Numbered from the stretch's first letter, positions 16,375 to 25,916 are shown. The stretch: 64,000 nt of DNA from Billgrantia endophytica (GCF_002879615.1 NZ_PNRF01000041.1:1-64000), one strand, 5' to 3'. Program-made: numbers and translations. Notes: generated by a model from the letters alone, not told the origin.

Positions 16375-17700
16375 TCAGGCAATCAGCAGCACGCTTGCGA
16401 TCAGCACCCCCGACACCAGCAGGATGATGGCACAGAAGCCCATGATATCCCGGGCCTTCAGGCCGGCAATGGCAAGGGCGGGCAAGGCCCAGAAGGGTTG
16501 TATCATATTGGTCCAGCTATCGCCCCATGCGAATGCCATCGCCACCTTGGGCAAATCGGCGCCCAGCGATTGGGCCGCTTCCATCAGAATGGGGCCTTGC
16601 ACCGCCCACTGACCGCCGCCGGAGGGGATGAAGATATTGATAATGCCCGCCGACAAAAAGCTCAGCACCGGTAATGTCTCGGCCGTGGAGATATCGACAA
16701 ACATCTGCGCCATTCGCGAGGCGAGGCCCGAAGCGCTCATCATGCCCATGATGCCGGCATAGAAGGGGAATTGGATCAGCACGCCGCTGGTGCCCTTGAT
16801 GCCGTCGGCGAGACAGTCGAGGAAGTTGCGCAGCGTGCCATGCAGCATGATGCCGACGAACAGTAGCACGAAGATCACTACGTTCAGGTTGAGGCCGCCA
16901 CCACCGCCGATGATGTACATGGAGATGGCTGCAAAACCCATCACGGCGACGAGCCGGGCCAGCCACGGGGAGCGCTCCAGCCGTTCGGCGGGACGGTCAC
17001 TCCGATGGTCATGCTCAACCGGTGCCGCGGTACCAACGTCGGGCTCGTGATCCTGCAGTGTGACGGGGTGATCGATGCCACGCATCATTAATCGGTTGGT
17101 GACCGGGAGCACCACCAGCAATACCGCAACCAGCACCAGGTTGAAGGGGCTCAGCAAGGTCTCGCTGGTGGGAATGAGGCCGATGCTCTCTTCCAGGAAG
17201 TGGCCAGGGGTGGCCAGAGTCAGGGGAACCGCCCCGGAAAGCCCGCCATGCCAGATCAGAAAACCCGAGTAGGCGCTGGCGATCAGCAGGCGGTAGTCGA
17301 CATCGGGAACCCGTCTGGCCAGTTCACGCGCCAGGATGGCACCAATCACCAGCCCTATGCCCCAGTTTATCCAGGTCATGATCAGCGAGGTGAGGGTGAC
17401 GAGCACGATGGCACGCCCGGGGGTATGCGCGACATTGGCGATGACGGCGACCAAGCGTGTGAATAGCGGGGCTTTGGCGACGATGAACCCGGTCACCAGG
17501 ATCAATGCCATCTGCATGGCAAAGGTATGCAGCGACCAGAATCCGCCCATCCAATGGTCCAGCATGGCGACGGGTGTCTGAGTCTCGATGACCATGCCTG
17601 CAACGAAGACGAGCAGCGTTATGATGACCACCAGAACCAGGGGGTCGGGCAGGTAGCGGTCGAATAGCTTCACGCAGCCACTGGTAAAGAGTTTTAGCAT
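16375..17700 (-). CDS. Short-chain fatty acid transporter family protein, AtoE-like
   Basis: This ~441-residue polytopic membrane protein resembles AtoE, the E. coli short-chain fatty acid carrier. Recognisable stretches are the FDRYLPDPLVL start, NWGIGLVIGAILARE, YSGFLIWHGGLSGAVPLTLATPGH (split here), FIPSGGGQWAVQGPI and GDSWTNMIQPFWALP. ATG 17700 is preceded by AGAGGAAACAAC. The gene follows the fused molybdoenzyme by 85 bases on the same strand, so they probably form an operon that imports and reduces or oxidises a small carboxylate or similar compound. Substrate is inferred from the family only. Confidence 0.88.
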   Translation of the reverse strand: MLKLFTSGCVKLFDRYLPDPLVLVVIITLLVFVAGMVIETQTPVAMLDHWMGGFWSLHTFAMQMALILVTGFIVAKAPLFTRLVAVIANVAHTPGRAIVLVTLTSLIMTWINWGIGLVIGAILARELARRVPDVDYRLLIASAYSGFLIWHGGLSGAVPLTLATPGHFLEESIGLIPTSETLLSPFNLVLVAVLLVVLPVTNRLMMRGIDHPVTLQDHEPDVGTAAPVEHDHRSDRPAERLERSPWLARLVAVMGFAAISMYIIGGGGGLNLNVVIFVLLFVGIMLHGTLRNFLDCLADGIKGTSGVLIQFPFYAGIMGMMSASGLASRMAQMFVDISTAETLPVLSFLSAGIINIFIPSGGGQWAVQGPILMEAAQSLGADLPKVAMAFAWGDSWTNMIQPFWALPALAIAGLKARDIMGFCAIILLVSGVLIASVLLIA

Positions 17701-17785
17701 TGTTGTTTCCTCTGCATATGGGGTGATGCATACCGCCGGAGGCGGCATGGATGGTCGAGGCGGCGTGTCGTGGAAATGTTGTTAT

Positions 17786-20700
17786 TCAGGCGTCAAGCAC
17801 GATGTCGGAAAGCGGAATCGCCTGACAGGTCAGGCATTGGTGCGGGTCCAGGAAGGGTGTTTCGACAAAGGAATGGACCTGGCCCTCGATGAGTGACAAG
17901 GCGCAGCTTTCGCACTGGCCGACACGGCATCCACTCGGTAGCTCGATACCATGAGTCGCGGCGCTTTCCAGTAGGGTGCCTTGCGCCGGTTGCCACAGAT
18001 ATTCGCGTTGTGAACGTTGCAAGCGAACCGTGCGAGGGCGGGCGGGAGCCACCATCTCGCGTCGTGGAGTGACGAAACGTTCCTGGAAAATCTCGAAGGG
18101 CCGAACGCCGCGATGCTCCAGCCATTGGCGTAGGTCATCCATCATGGCCTGCGGTCCGCATAGGTAGAAGCGCGCACGCTGCGTTAGCCACGTCGGCTCC
18201 AGTATGTCCGGACCGATATGCCCGATATGCTGGCAATCGCCGCGTGCCGCTTCTGCGTCGCTTGCCTCGCTGTAGAGGGTGACGACGTCTAGACGGGGTA
18301 GCTTCTGGGCGAGCTGTGTCAGGCGTTGCTTGAAGGCGTGTTGTCGGCTGTTGCGGTTGGCATGGATCAAGGTGATCCTTGGCATGTGCTCGGCGCCTGA
18401 CCGGGCGAGACTTTCCAGCAGAGACATGAACGGCGTGATGCCGATGCCGCCGGCGATCAGCACCACAGGACGATCATGCCGCCGGGGCAAGGTGAAGTGG
18501 CCCGACGGCATCCGTATCTCGACGCGGTCGCCGACGCTCAACTCGCGGTTGACCAGGTGCGAGACGACGCCTGCTGGCTGGCCGTCTCGCTCGGCGATGC
18601 GCTTGACGGTAATGCGGTAGGCAGGTTGTGCTCGGTGGTGGGTTGCGCCCGATAATGAGTAGCTGCGTACGATTTCCTGCCCGGCGACATTGAAACGCAG
18701 GGTGACATGCTGCCCCGGCAGGTAGGCCGGCAACAGGCCCCCATCGACCGGTTCCAGCCACAGTGAGGTCGTGTCCTCGGTCTCGCGACGGCGGTTGCTG
18801 ATGCGCATGCTGCGATATCCGCTCCAGTCGGTGTGCTCCGTGGCTTGCCGCACGTCGCAGGGCGCGCTGCGTAACGCCAGGGAACCGCTCAACGGGTCGC
18901 GTCTCGCCGATGAGATCAAGGCATTGATATTGACCGAGTCATGGCCATGCGGGGAGTAACCCGAACGGCCCAGGTCATCACAGGCCTGCCACCAGCCGTA
19001 ATCGGCGATGACCAGGTTGTCGCGCAGGCTGGCGTCAACGGCGACACGCAGCGTGACCTCTCCATGTTCACTGACCAGCGTGCCCCGGCCGCCCTCGACA
19101 AGTCCTTTGCGCTTGGCGGTGGTGGGCGAGAGTGTCATCCCCGGGTCGGGTGCCCGGCGACGCAGAGAAACCAGGTTACGCTGCTGCGAGTGGCAGTAGA
19201 GGCCATTCTTGACGGTCACGAGTGTCATCGGCCAGTTGCTGGTATCGGTCGTGCGTGGTGAAAGGTGTTGCGGGACGGCTGGGTAGCCATGGTCGTGCAA
19301 GCGTTGCGAATAGAGTTCGACGCGCCGGGTCGGGGTGTCGAATCCGCGCGTGCTCCCCTGGTCGTCGACATGGGTGTGGCGCTCGGGGGATTGTGTCAGG
19401 GGGAGTGACACGCCGACAGGCGAGCGGCGAAGGGTATCGAGGTCGAGTCCCGACGGCTGCAGCATGTGCTGCCACCCTTTCTCGATATCGCCGCCAAAGA
19501 AGTCGTCAGCCATGCCGAGGCGACAGGCCAGGTCGAGGGCAACCTGGTAATCGGCGCGAGATTCGCCGCGCGCACTGACCATGGCGGGCCGAAACTGCAC
19601 GTGGCAGGCTGCATCGGCATTGATCTCGAATCCAATGCGTAGGGCATCGCGTTCCCATGGGGTATTGATGGGCAGCAAGATGTCGGCGAAGGCATTGGTC
19701 GGCGTGTGAAACAGGTCGCAGTGTACGTGGAAATCGAGCTGTCGCAGGGCACGTTCACCCTGCTGAGGATTGGGTTGCGAGAGGAGAAAGTTGCCACCAA
19801 AGCCGAATAGCGCCTTAACGGGGTAGGGGCGCCGATGCTCTATGGCATCGTAAACGGCTTCTGCCGTCACCCACCCGCTGGCTGCTGGACCGAGTGGACG
19901 TTCGTCAAGCCCAAGGGCCTTGGCGCGCTGGGTCTCGTCAAGCAGCGAGTGGTCGTTGATACGGTTGATGGCGGGTGTCGCCCATAAGCGGTTGCCGCCA
20001 GGGCGATCGAAGCTGCCGGTCAGCGCGTAGAGGGTGGCGATGGCGCGCTCGGTCTGGGTGGCATTGGTGTGCTGGCCGATACCTGTCCAGCCGTGGTAGG
20101 CGACGTGCTGGCCGGCATTGGCGATTAACGCCGTGGCTTTCAGTATCGAACTCTCACTCAGCCCCGTTTCGCGAGCCGCCCGATCCAACGGCCAGGCTGC
20201 ACACGCCTGGCGATAGTGGTCCATGGCGGGACGGCAGCGGACCAATGAGTCATCGAAGAGGCGGATGTGGCGAATGCCCTCAAGGGCCAGGCCCTTGGCT
20301 TGCTGCCGTGAGATTTCCTTGTGCGTGTCGATGGCGACCGCCATTTGTCGCTCGAGGTCCCAGGCGAGGTAGCAGCCTGGTGTCCGTGGATCCATCACCC
20401 AGCGGCCGGTGTCATCATCCACGAGAAAGGGCGCATTGCTCCAGCGGCGCACGAAGTCCTCATCGATATGCCCTGAGATCAGTAGCTGGTTGGCGATCGC
20501 CAGTGCCAGGGCGCCGTCGCTCCCGGGGTGTGGGGCCAGCCATAGGTCGGCCTGGCGGGCATGGGCGGTTTCCCGTGGGTCGATGACCAGTAGGCGGGTA
20601 CCGTTCTGTTGGCCTGCCCCCAGCTCGCCTGCCTGGGACAGCCACACGTGGGAGGGATTATGGCCCCATAAAATGGCCAGGCGGGCATTGGCGTAGTCGG

Positions 20701-21202
20701 CGTTGGGCATGCCGCTGCCAAAGGTGAAGGTGTGCGCCACATCCTTGTGCCAGTTGCATATCTCGGTGCCGTAAATGGTGTTGGGACTGCCGAAATGGCG
20801 GATGAAGCGCTCCACCCACTCGATACTGTCCGACATTGGTGTTCCACTGGGTGTGGTAACGCTGAAAGCGACGCTTTCAGCGCCATGGCGGTCGCGCAGC
20901 TCACTCAAGCGCGATGTGATCTCGTCCAGGGCTTCGTCCCAGCCGATTCGTACCCAGCCTGGATCGTCACTGCCCTTGGGGCGAGTGCGTTTGAGCGGAT
21001 AGAGCAGGCGGTCGGGATGGTCGACCAGCTCGGGGGCAGCGCGACCCTTGGCACAGGTGCCGCGCCCAGTGGGGTGCCCCTCAAGGGCCTCGACCTTGAT
21101 CAGCCGGTCGTTGGCAACATGGTTGAGTGTGCCGCAACGTGAGCGGCACAGGGTGCAGTAGCCGGGGATAGATGTTGTTATTGGCATATGTCGAGGCGTC
21201 AT
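17786..21202 (-). CDS. Molybdopterin oxidoreductase fused to flavin reductase and 2Fe-2S ferredoxin
   Basis: This 1138-residue three-part enzyme has a DMSO-reductase/formate-dehydrogenase-type molybdopterin domain at residues 1-~775. A 4Fe-4S site is formed by Cys16, Cys19, Cys23 and Cys50, and Cys149 (in YGTEICNWH) is a plausible Mo ligand. Residues ~790-1040 form an FAD/NAD(P)H reductase (RSYSLSG for flavin, GGIGITPFMS and FYLCGPQAMM for nucleotide). Residues ~1055-1138 form a plant-type ferredoxin (CRVGQCESC ... CLTC). Such a chain could take electrons from NAD(P)H to the Mo site without partners. No Tat signal is seen, so it is cytoplasmic. Start ATG 21202 has GAGG nine bases upstream. 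The divergent LysR gene is its likely regulator. Substrate unknown. Confidence 0.88.
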   Translation of the reverse strand: MTPRHMPITTSIPGYCTLCRSRCGTLNHVANDRLIKVEALEGHPTGRGTCAKGRAAPELVDHPDRLLYPLKRTRPKGSDDPGWVRIGWDEALDEITSRLSELRDRHGAESVAFSVTTPSGTPMSDSIEWVERFIRHFGSPNTIYGTEICNWHKDVAHTFTFGSGMPNADYANARLAILWGHNPSHVWLSQAGELGAGQQNGTRLLVIDPRETAHARQADLWLAPHPGSDGALALAIANQLLISGHIDEDFVRRWSNAPFLVDDDTGRWVMDPRTPGCYLAWDLERQMAVAIDTHKEISRQQAKGLALEGIRHIRLFDDSLVRCRPAMDHYRQACAAWPLDRAARETGLSESSILKATALIANAGQHVAYHGWTGIGQHTNATQTERAIATLYALTGSFDRPGGNRLWATPAINRINDHSLLDETQRAKALGLDERPLGPAASGWVTAEAVYDAIEHRRPYPVKALFGFGGNFLLSQPNPQQGERALRQLDFHVHCDLFHTPTNAFADILLPINTPWERDALRIGFEINADAACHVQFRPAMVSARGESRADYQVALDLACRLGMADDFFGGDIEKGWQHMLQPSGLDLDTLRRSPVGVSLPLTQSPERHTHVDDQGSTRGFDTPTRRVELYSQRLHDHGYPAVPQHLSPRTTDTSNWPMTLVTVKNGLYCHSQQRNLVSLRRRAPDPGMTLSPTTAKRKGLVEGGRGTLVSEHGEVTLRVAVDASLRDNLVIADYGWWQACDDLGRSGYSPHGHDSVNINALISSARRDPLSGSLALRSAPCDVRQATEHTDWSGYRSMRISNRRRETEDTTSLWLEPVDGGLLPAYLPGQHVTLRFNVAGQEIVRSYSLSGATHHRAQPAYRITVKRIAERDGQPAGVVSHLVNRELSVGDRVEIRMPSGHFTLPRRHDRPVVLIAGGIGITPFMSLLESLARSGAEHMPRITLIHANRNSRQHAFKQRLTQLAQKLPRLDVVTLYSEASDAEAARGDCQHIGHIGPDILEPTWLTQRARFYLCGPQAMMDDLRQWLEHRGVRPFEIFQERFVTPRREMVAPARPRTVRLQRSQREYLWQPAQGTLLESAATHGIELPSGCRVGQCESCALSLIEGQVHSFVETPFLDPHQCLTCQAIPLSDIVLDA

Positions 21203-21244
21203 TCAGATTTGCCTCTACCGTAGCGTTACGAGTCTATCTAAAAC

Positions 21245-21256
21245 TAATATGTATTA
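21245..21256. promoter_or_regulatory. Palindrome in the divergent intergenic region, candidate LysR operator
   Basis: TAATATGTATTA is a perfect palindrome between the oppositely oriented molybdoenzyme and LysR genes. LysR-type operators are AT-rich T-N11-A palindromes, and this has T-N10-A. Its position fits autoregulation and target control; binding is inferred. Confidence 0.35.
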
Positions 21257-21284
21257 ATGATGCTTATGTATAGGCTTGGTCTAT

Positions 21285-22193
21285 ATGACATTACAGCAAC
21301 TTCGCCACTTTCTGGCCATTATCGAAACCGGCACGCTCTCTCAGGCCGCGCAACGCTGCCATATTTCCCAGCCTTCGATGTCGGCATCCTTGAAAGCCCT
21401 GGAGCAGGATCTTGGATGTAGCCTTTTTACGCGCCATGCCAAGGGGCTGTTGCCGACACAGAGCGGCAGTATGCTGCAGCAACATGCCGAACGCGTGCTC
21501 CGCGAAACGAAATTGGCTCGCGAGAGGTTGCAGGCTCCACAGGATGAGCCGGAAGGCACCTTGACGTTGGGGGTGACGGAAACGATCTCGGCATACATGC
21601 TGCCTCGCCTGGTGCGATGGCGGCTCGATGCGCTTGCCGGTATTCAGTTACACGTGATCGAGGACACTATCGGCAGCCTGGAGGAACGGCTGCTGCGGGG
21701 AGAGGTTGATTTGGGCCTGATGGTCATCGATAACATCAGGCCGTCGATGGCCTTGCACTGCGAGCGCTTGTTCGATACGCCGAGAAAACTCTGGGCCCCC
21801 GCCGGTCATCCCCTGCTACGTCGTACTCGGATCACGTTGCAGGATGTCTGCGATTATCCATTCGTGCTGTTGGAGATGGATGAGCATGTCAGAACCTGGG
21901 AGCGATACTGGTCAGGCCAGATCCGGCGTCCGGAGATCGTACTGCGCAGCCATTCCATCGAGGCCGTCCGAAGTTTCGTGGCCATGGGGCAAGGTGTGAC
22001 CATCCTGTCGGATTTGGTCTTTCGTCCCTGGTCGCTGGAAGGCGAACATATCTCTCGTCGCGAGGTGCATGAGGAGATTCCCGGGATGGGCATCGGTTTC
22101 ATGCATCGCAAGGATGTCGTGACGCCACTGATGACACGTTTCATGCATAGGCTGCGAGCCACTGTGCAGGAAGGTGGGCTGTTCGGTCGTTAA
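21285..22193 (+). CDS. LysR-family transcriptional regulator
   Basis: This regulator has ~302 residues. The N-terminal winged helix is typical (LQQLRHFLAIIETGTLSQAA, QPSMSASLKALEQDLG), followed by a substrate-binding domain with family segments such as LTLGVTETISAYMLP and SFVAMGQGVTILSD. The CynR/CbbR-like length is normal. ATG 21285 was chosen because MTLQQLRHF is the standard start; the frame opens at a TTG nine bases earlier. It is divergent from the fused molybdoenzyme gene and likely controls it in response to that enzyme's substrate. Confidence 0.9.
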   Translation: MTLQQLRHFLAIIETGTLSQAAQRCHISQPSMSASLKALEQDLGCSLFTRHAKGLLPTQSGSMLQQHAERVLRETKLARERLQAPQDEPEGTLTLGVTETISAYMLPRLVRWRLDALAGIQLHVIEDTIGSLEERLLRGEVDLGLMVIDNIRPSMALHCERLFDTPRKLWAPAGHPLLRRTRITLQDVCDYPFVLLEMDEHVRTWERYWSGQIRRPEIVLRSHSIEAVRSFVAMGQGVTILSDLVFRPWSLEGEHISRREVHEEIPGMGIGFMHRKDVVTPLMTRFMHRLRATVQEGGLFGR

Positions 22194-22201
22194 GGTACAA
22201 A

Positions 22202-22252
22202 TCAGCGCTTATCAGGAAACTCGAGTGGGTCGAGCCGGGTGATGGTGTTCAC
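22202..22252 (-). pseudogene. Relic of the original recB start behind recC
   Basis: From GTG 22252, which overlaps the recC stop, the minus strand reads MNTITRLDPLEFP and then diverges (DKR stop). The intact recB begins TITQLDPLEFPLHGS. This is the former 5' end of recB left in its ancestral recC-overlapping position after a ~6 kb segment split the operon. It can encode only a 16-residue peptide. Confidence 0.85.
22215..22234. repeat. 20-bp direct repeat, right copy (recB relic)
   Basis: Identical to 16164-16183. Beyond the identical stretch the two copies stay related (GTGAT.GT), as expected for diverged copies of the recB 5' end. Confidence 0.9.
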
Positions 22253-25200
22253 TGGCCGCCTCCCTTGACTGCGTCGTGTACGGGCTTCAGCAGTCGTTCG
22301 GCCAGTGCGGCGAAACTGTCTGGCCCGTTGCGATTGGCCTCGACAAGGGTGCGGAAGCTGCGCCAGCGATGGGCCAGGTAGGGATTGCGGCTCACCTCGC
22401 CGGCGTTGAAGTCGTCGCCTTCGTAGGTCTTGCGGGCGGCGTGCCAGGCGTCGTCGTCGGCCGTGCTCTCGGGGGTCCCCAGTTTGCTCAGCCAGACGAA
22501 GGCGGTGCCCATGGCCAGCGGCAGCGGGGCCTGCATGCCGGCCCGCCAGGCGGCAATCAGTTCGTGCAGCTGCGTGCGGGCGTCCTCGGGGTCGAGGGGC
22601 GGCAGGGTCACGTGGCCGGCCTTGGAGAGCAGCCGCGTGGTCAGGGGCTCGCCATTCAAATGGCCGGATAGATGCGCCACCCAGGGCCGCACCAGGTGGT
22701 GCCAGTGGTACTTGTTCTTCTTGATCAGGCTGCTGGTGGACAGCAGCAGGCGGCAGCGGTTGCCCTCGGCGTCCCGGCGCAGCTCGTCCAGCCAGTCTTC
22801 GAGCAGCAGGCCCGGCGATACGGCCAGGTGGATGGGCGCCGGCTCGTCGATGGCATGGGGCCAGGACTCCAGCGCTTCGGCGTAGGCCTCGAACAGTTCC
22901 TCCATCGGTTCGACGAGCTGTTCGCGCATGCGCTCGCCGAAGGCGCCCATGGCCAGCACGCCCTGGCCCTGCAGGCGGTCCAGCGCGGCGAGCATGGCCG
23001 GCTCGCGGGGGCGGCCCTCGTCGATGGCGCGGCGCTGTTCCTGGATCAGTTGGTCCTGCAGTTGCCAGTTGCCCAGGCCGTCGAGGGTGAAAGGCTCATG
23101 GTCCAGGCTGGTGAGGTCCTCCTTGTCGAGGAAGACCTTGAGCCGGGTGTTGAAGAAAGCCCTGGCCGGATCGCGCAGAAAATTGCCGAGTTGGATAAGC
23201 GTCAGCGGACTCTCCTGAGCGAACTCGCCGAGCGGGTCGGACGGCTCGACCGGGGGGGCGTCGGCGTGCACCTCGCGCCACTCATGGGCATGGGTGAACA
23301 GCCGCCGGGCTGAAACGCTGCGCTCGGCCTGCTGCGCTTCGGTGGGGAAGTAGGTGCGGCTGAACGGCTGCAGCGGGTGCTCGGTGGTCAGCGCGTCGAG
23401 CAGGTCGCTGCCGTCAGCGGTTTGCCAGCCAGCCTGGAGGTGGTCGCGTAGCTGGCCGACCAGCACCGAGGGCGGCTTCTCGCCGTTGTCGACGATGCTG
23501 CGGCCCACCCAGCTCACGTAGAGCTGGTCGCGGGCCGAGAGCAGCGCTTCCAGGAACAGGTAGCGGTCGTCCTCGCGGCGGGAGCGATCGCCGGGGCGGT
23601 AGTCGCCGTTCATCAGGTCGAAGTCCATCGGCGGATGGCTGCGCGGGTAGTCGCCGTCGTTCATGCCCAGCAGGCAGACGCGCTTGAAGGGAATCGCGCG
23701 CATCGGCATCAGGGTGGCGAAGTTGACCGCTCCGGCCATGAAGCGCTGGGACAGGCTGTGTTCGTCGATCTGCGCCAGCCAGTGTTCGCGCACCACCGAC
23801 AGCGGCAGCTCGCGGCTCAGCCCGGCCTCTTCGGCACTTTCCTGCCAGGCCTGCAGCGCCAGTTCCAGCTGTGCCAGCATCAGGCTGTCCCGGGCGTCGT
23901 CGCCGCTGAAGCTCTCCTCGAGCAGCTGGCGCAGGCGCTGGGCCCAGCCGTTCACGTCGGTGGGTTCGCGCAGGGCGTGCCACTGGCGTTCCAGGGTTTC
24001 CAGCAGGGTGGCCAGCGGCCCGGCGAGCTGCGCTTCCAGGCCGCCGATGTCATCGAACGGCTCGATACCCTGCCAGGGGCCGCTGGCGGCCTCGCCCACG
24101 GTATAGCCGAGCAGCAGCCGGCGCAGGCCGAAGGCCCAGGTGTTCTGCTCCATGCCGGCGGGCAGGTCGAGGCTCGCCCTCTGCCTGCCGTGCAGGCCCC
24201 AGCGGATGCCGGCGCCCTCGATCCAGCGGCGCAGGGTCGGCAGGTCGTTCTCGTCGATGCCGAAGCGGGTACGCAGCGCCGGCACGTCGATCAGGTCGAG
24301 CAGTTCGCTCACCGAGAGGCGCAGCTCCGGCAGGCGCAGCAGCGCTTCAAGGGCGATCAGCAGCGGCAGGCGGTGGCGGCTGCCCTGGTCGGAGAGGGTG
24401 TAGGGAACATGGCGTGGATCATCACGATCAAGTTGTCCAAAGACCGCCTGGACATGCGGTGCGTAGTGGTCGATGTCCGGCACCATCACGATGACGTCAC
24501 GCGGGCGCAAGGCCGGGTCGGCGCTGAAGGCGGCGAGCAGCTGGTCGTGAAGAATCTCGATCTCGCGCTGGGGGCTGTGCGCCACGTGGAAGACGAGGGA
24601 GTCGTCGCGGCTCGGGTCCACCGCCGGCCAGGCCTCGCGGGTCTCGTGCAGCGGGCGCAGCTCGCGGATGTCGTCCTGCAGCTGGTTGAGCAGGCGCGCC
24701 TGGCCCCGGCTATTCACGAAGGGCTCGAACAGGTCGATGCGCAGCGACTCGGCGGCGAACAGCCCCTCGTACCGCTGGCTGTCGTCGTGTTCGTCCAGCA
24801 GGCGCAGGTAGTCGCGGCCCTGCTTGCCCCAGGCGGCGAGCAGCGGCTGGGCGTGCAGGTGCAGCGGGCTCCCGCCGTCGCCATTAGCGTCAGCGTCGCC
24901 AAGGCCGAGCACGTCGAGGCGCGTTGGCATGCCTTCCTTGCGCTGCTGGCGGTAGCGCTCGGCGCGGAGAAGATCCTTGTGTTCGATGATGTCCGCCCAG
25001 TAGTGCTGGCAGGGGTTGTGCACGCACAGCACCACCTGGCAGCAGCGGGCGATGGCGGCCAGCGCCTCCAGCGTCTGCTGGGGCAGCGAGGAGATGCCGA
25101 ACACCATCACCCGGCGCGGCAGGCCGGGTGGGTGGTCGTTGCCGTCGAGATGGCGGGCGGTTTCCATGAAGCGCCGGTGCACCATGGCGCGGCTGGAGTC

Positions 25201-25854
25201 GATGCCGCCGTCGCCGACGTCTTCGATCAGCGTGCGCCAGAGGGCGGGCTGCCAGCGCTGGGTCTCGTCCAGCGGCCGGGCCTGGCCGCTGGCGGGGATC
25301 AGCACGTCCTCGCCGCGCCCCCAGGCGTCGAGCCAGTCGGCGCGGTACACCTGGTACTGGTCGAACAGGTCGGCCAGGCGCTCGGCGAGCTGGTAGTGCT
25401 TGCGCAGGTCATCGTCATGGGCGAGGAACTGCCGCAGCGGGGCGAACTCGTCGCGGTTCATCAGCGTCGGCAGCAGGCGCAGCAGCCGCCACAGCAGGCG
25501 GGACTTGTCGAAGGGCGATGTGACGGGTACCGCTGCGGAATCGTGTTCACCCGTTGCCTCGCCATGGGCCAGCACCGCGCGATAGGCCTGCCATAGAAAG
25601 CGCGCCGGCAGGGTGATGTCCAGCGCGGCGGCAATGCCCGAGCCACCGGTGCCGTCGTCGCGCTCGTCGGCGGCCAGCGCCAGCTTCAGCCACTGGCTGA
25701 TGCCGTTGCTCTGCACCAGGATCGTCTCGTTCTCCAGCGGCGCCAGCGGGTGGCGCTTCATCCACTCCACCGCCACGCCGCGCAGGTCCTCCAGGCGGTT
25801 GCCGTGAACGACCATGAAGCCGGGCTGAAGCGACGAAGAGCTGGAGAGCGGCAT
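22249..25854 (-). CDS. recC: Exodeoxyribonuclease V gamma subunit RecC
   Basis: This 1201-residue protein is the Chi-recognising subunit of RecBCD. Characteristic stretches are MVVHGNRLEDLRGVAVEWM at the start, ETILVQSNGISQWLKLALA, VMVFGISSLPQQTLEALA, ARDQLYVSWVGRSI and FKRVCLLGMNDGDYPRS. Full length is retained. ATG 25854 is preceded by AAGGA. In most gammaproteobacteria recC is followed directly or closely by recB; here its stop overlaps only a recB relic and the real recB begins 6 kb away. A 5' copy of this gene (residues ~8-35) lies in the fragment patchwork at 31325-31415. Confidence 0.95.
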   Translation of the reverse strand: MPLSSSSSLQPGFMVVHGNRLEDLRGVAVEWMKRHPLAPLENETILVQSNGISQWLKLALAADERDDGTGGSGIAAALDITLPARFLWQAYRAVLAHGEATGEHDSAAVPVTSPFDKSRLLWRLLRLLPTLMNRDEFAPLRQFLAHDDDLRKHYQLAERLADLFDQYQVYRADWLDAWGRGEDVLIPASGQARPLDETQRWQPALWRTLIEDVGDGGIDSSRAMVHRRFMETARHLDGNDHPPGLPRRVMVFGISSLPQQTLEALAAIARCCQVVLCVHNPCQHYWADIIEHKDLLRAERYRQQRKEGMPTRLDVLGLGDADANGDGGSPLHLHAQPLLAAWGKQGRDYLRLLDEHDDSQRYEGLFAAESLRIDLFEPFVNSRGQARLLNQLQDDIRELRPLHETREAWPAVDPSRDDSLVFHVAHSPQREIEILHDQLLAAFSADPALRPRDVIVMVPDIDHYAPHVQAVFGQLDRDDPRHVPYTLSDQGSRHRLPLLIALEALLRLPELRLSVSELLDLIDVPALRTRFGIDENDLPTLRRWIEGAGIRWGLHGRQRASLDLPAGMEQNTWAFGLRRLLLGYTVGEAASGPWQGIEPFDDIGGLEAQLAGPLATLLETLERQWHALREPTDVNGWAQRLRQLLEESFSGDDARDSLMLAQLELALQAWQESAEEAGLSRELPLSVVREHWLAQIDEHSLSQRFMAGAVNFATLMPMRAIPFKRVCLLGMNDGDYPRSHPPMDFDLMNGDYRPGDRSRREDDRYLFLEALLSARDQLYVSWVGRSIVDNGEKPPSVLVGQLRDHLQAGWQTADGSDLLDALTTEHPLQPFSRTYFPTEAQQAERSVSARRLFTHAHEWREVHADAPPVEPSDPLGEFAQESPLTLIQLGNFLRDPARAFFNTRLKVFLDKEDLTSLDHEPFTLDGLGNWQLQDQLIQEQRRAIDEGRPREPAMLAALDRLQGQGVLAMGAFGERMREQLVEPMEELFEAYAEALESWPHAIDEPAPIHLAVSPGLLLEDWLDELRRDAEGNRCRLLLSTSSLIKKNKYHWHHLVRPWVAHLSGHLNGEPLTTRLLSKAGHVTLPPLDPEDARTQLHELIAAWRAGMQAPLPLAMGTAFVWLSKLGTPESTADDDAWHAARKTYEGDDFNAGEVSRNPYLAHRWRSFRTLVEANRNGPDSFAALAERLLKPVHDAVKGGGQ

Positions 25855-25881
25855 GGCGGGTCCTTGGTGCGTACATAAATA

Positions 25882-25916
25882 CAGTTTTGCAGTTTTACAG
25901 GTTTACGCTTTTACAG
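25882..25916. repeat. Short degenerate tandem repeats upstream of recC
   Basis: The string CAGTTTTG, CAGTTTTA, CAGGTTTA, CGCTTTTA, CAG forms four imperfect 8-bp units just upstream of the recC start and before the divergent nucleotidase gene. This could be a promoter-proximal protein-binding array or simple sequence. Confidence 0.4.

Noticed and set aside
16164-22234. Insert as a composite transposon or integron
   Set aside because: No transposase, integrase, attC-like or terminal inverted repeat is seen; the bracketing duplication is recB coding sequence.
23635-25596. 653-codon open frame on the plus strand across recC
   Set aside because: Antisense shadow of RecC, repetitive composition, no ribosome site or motif.
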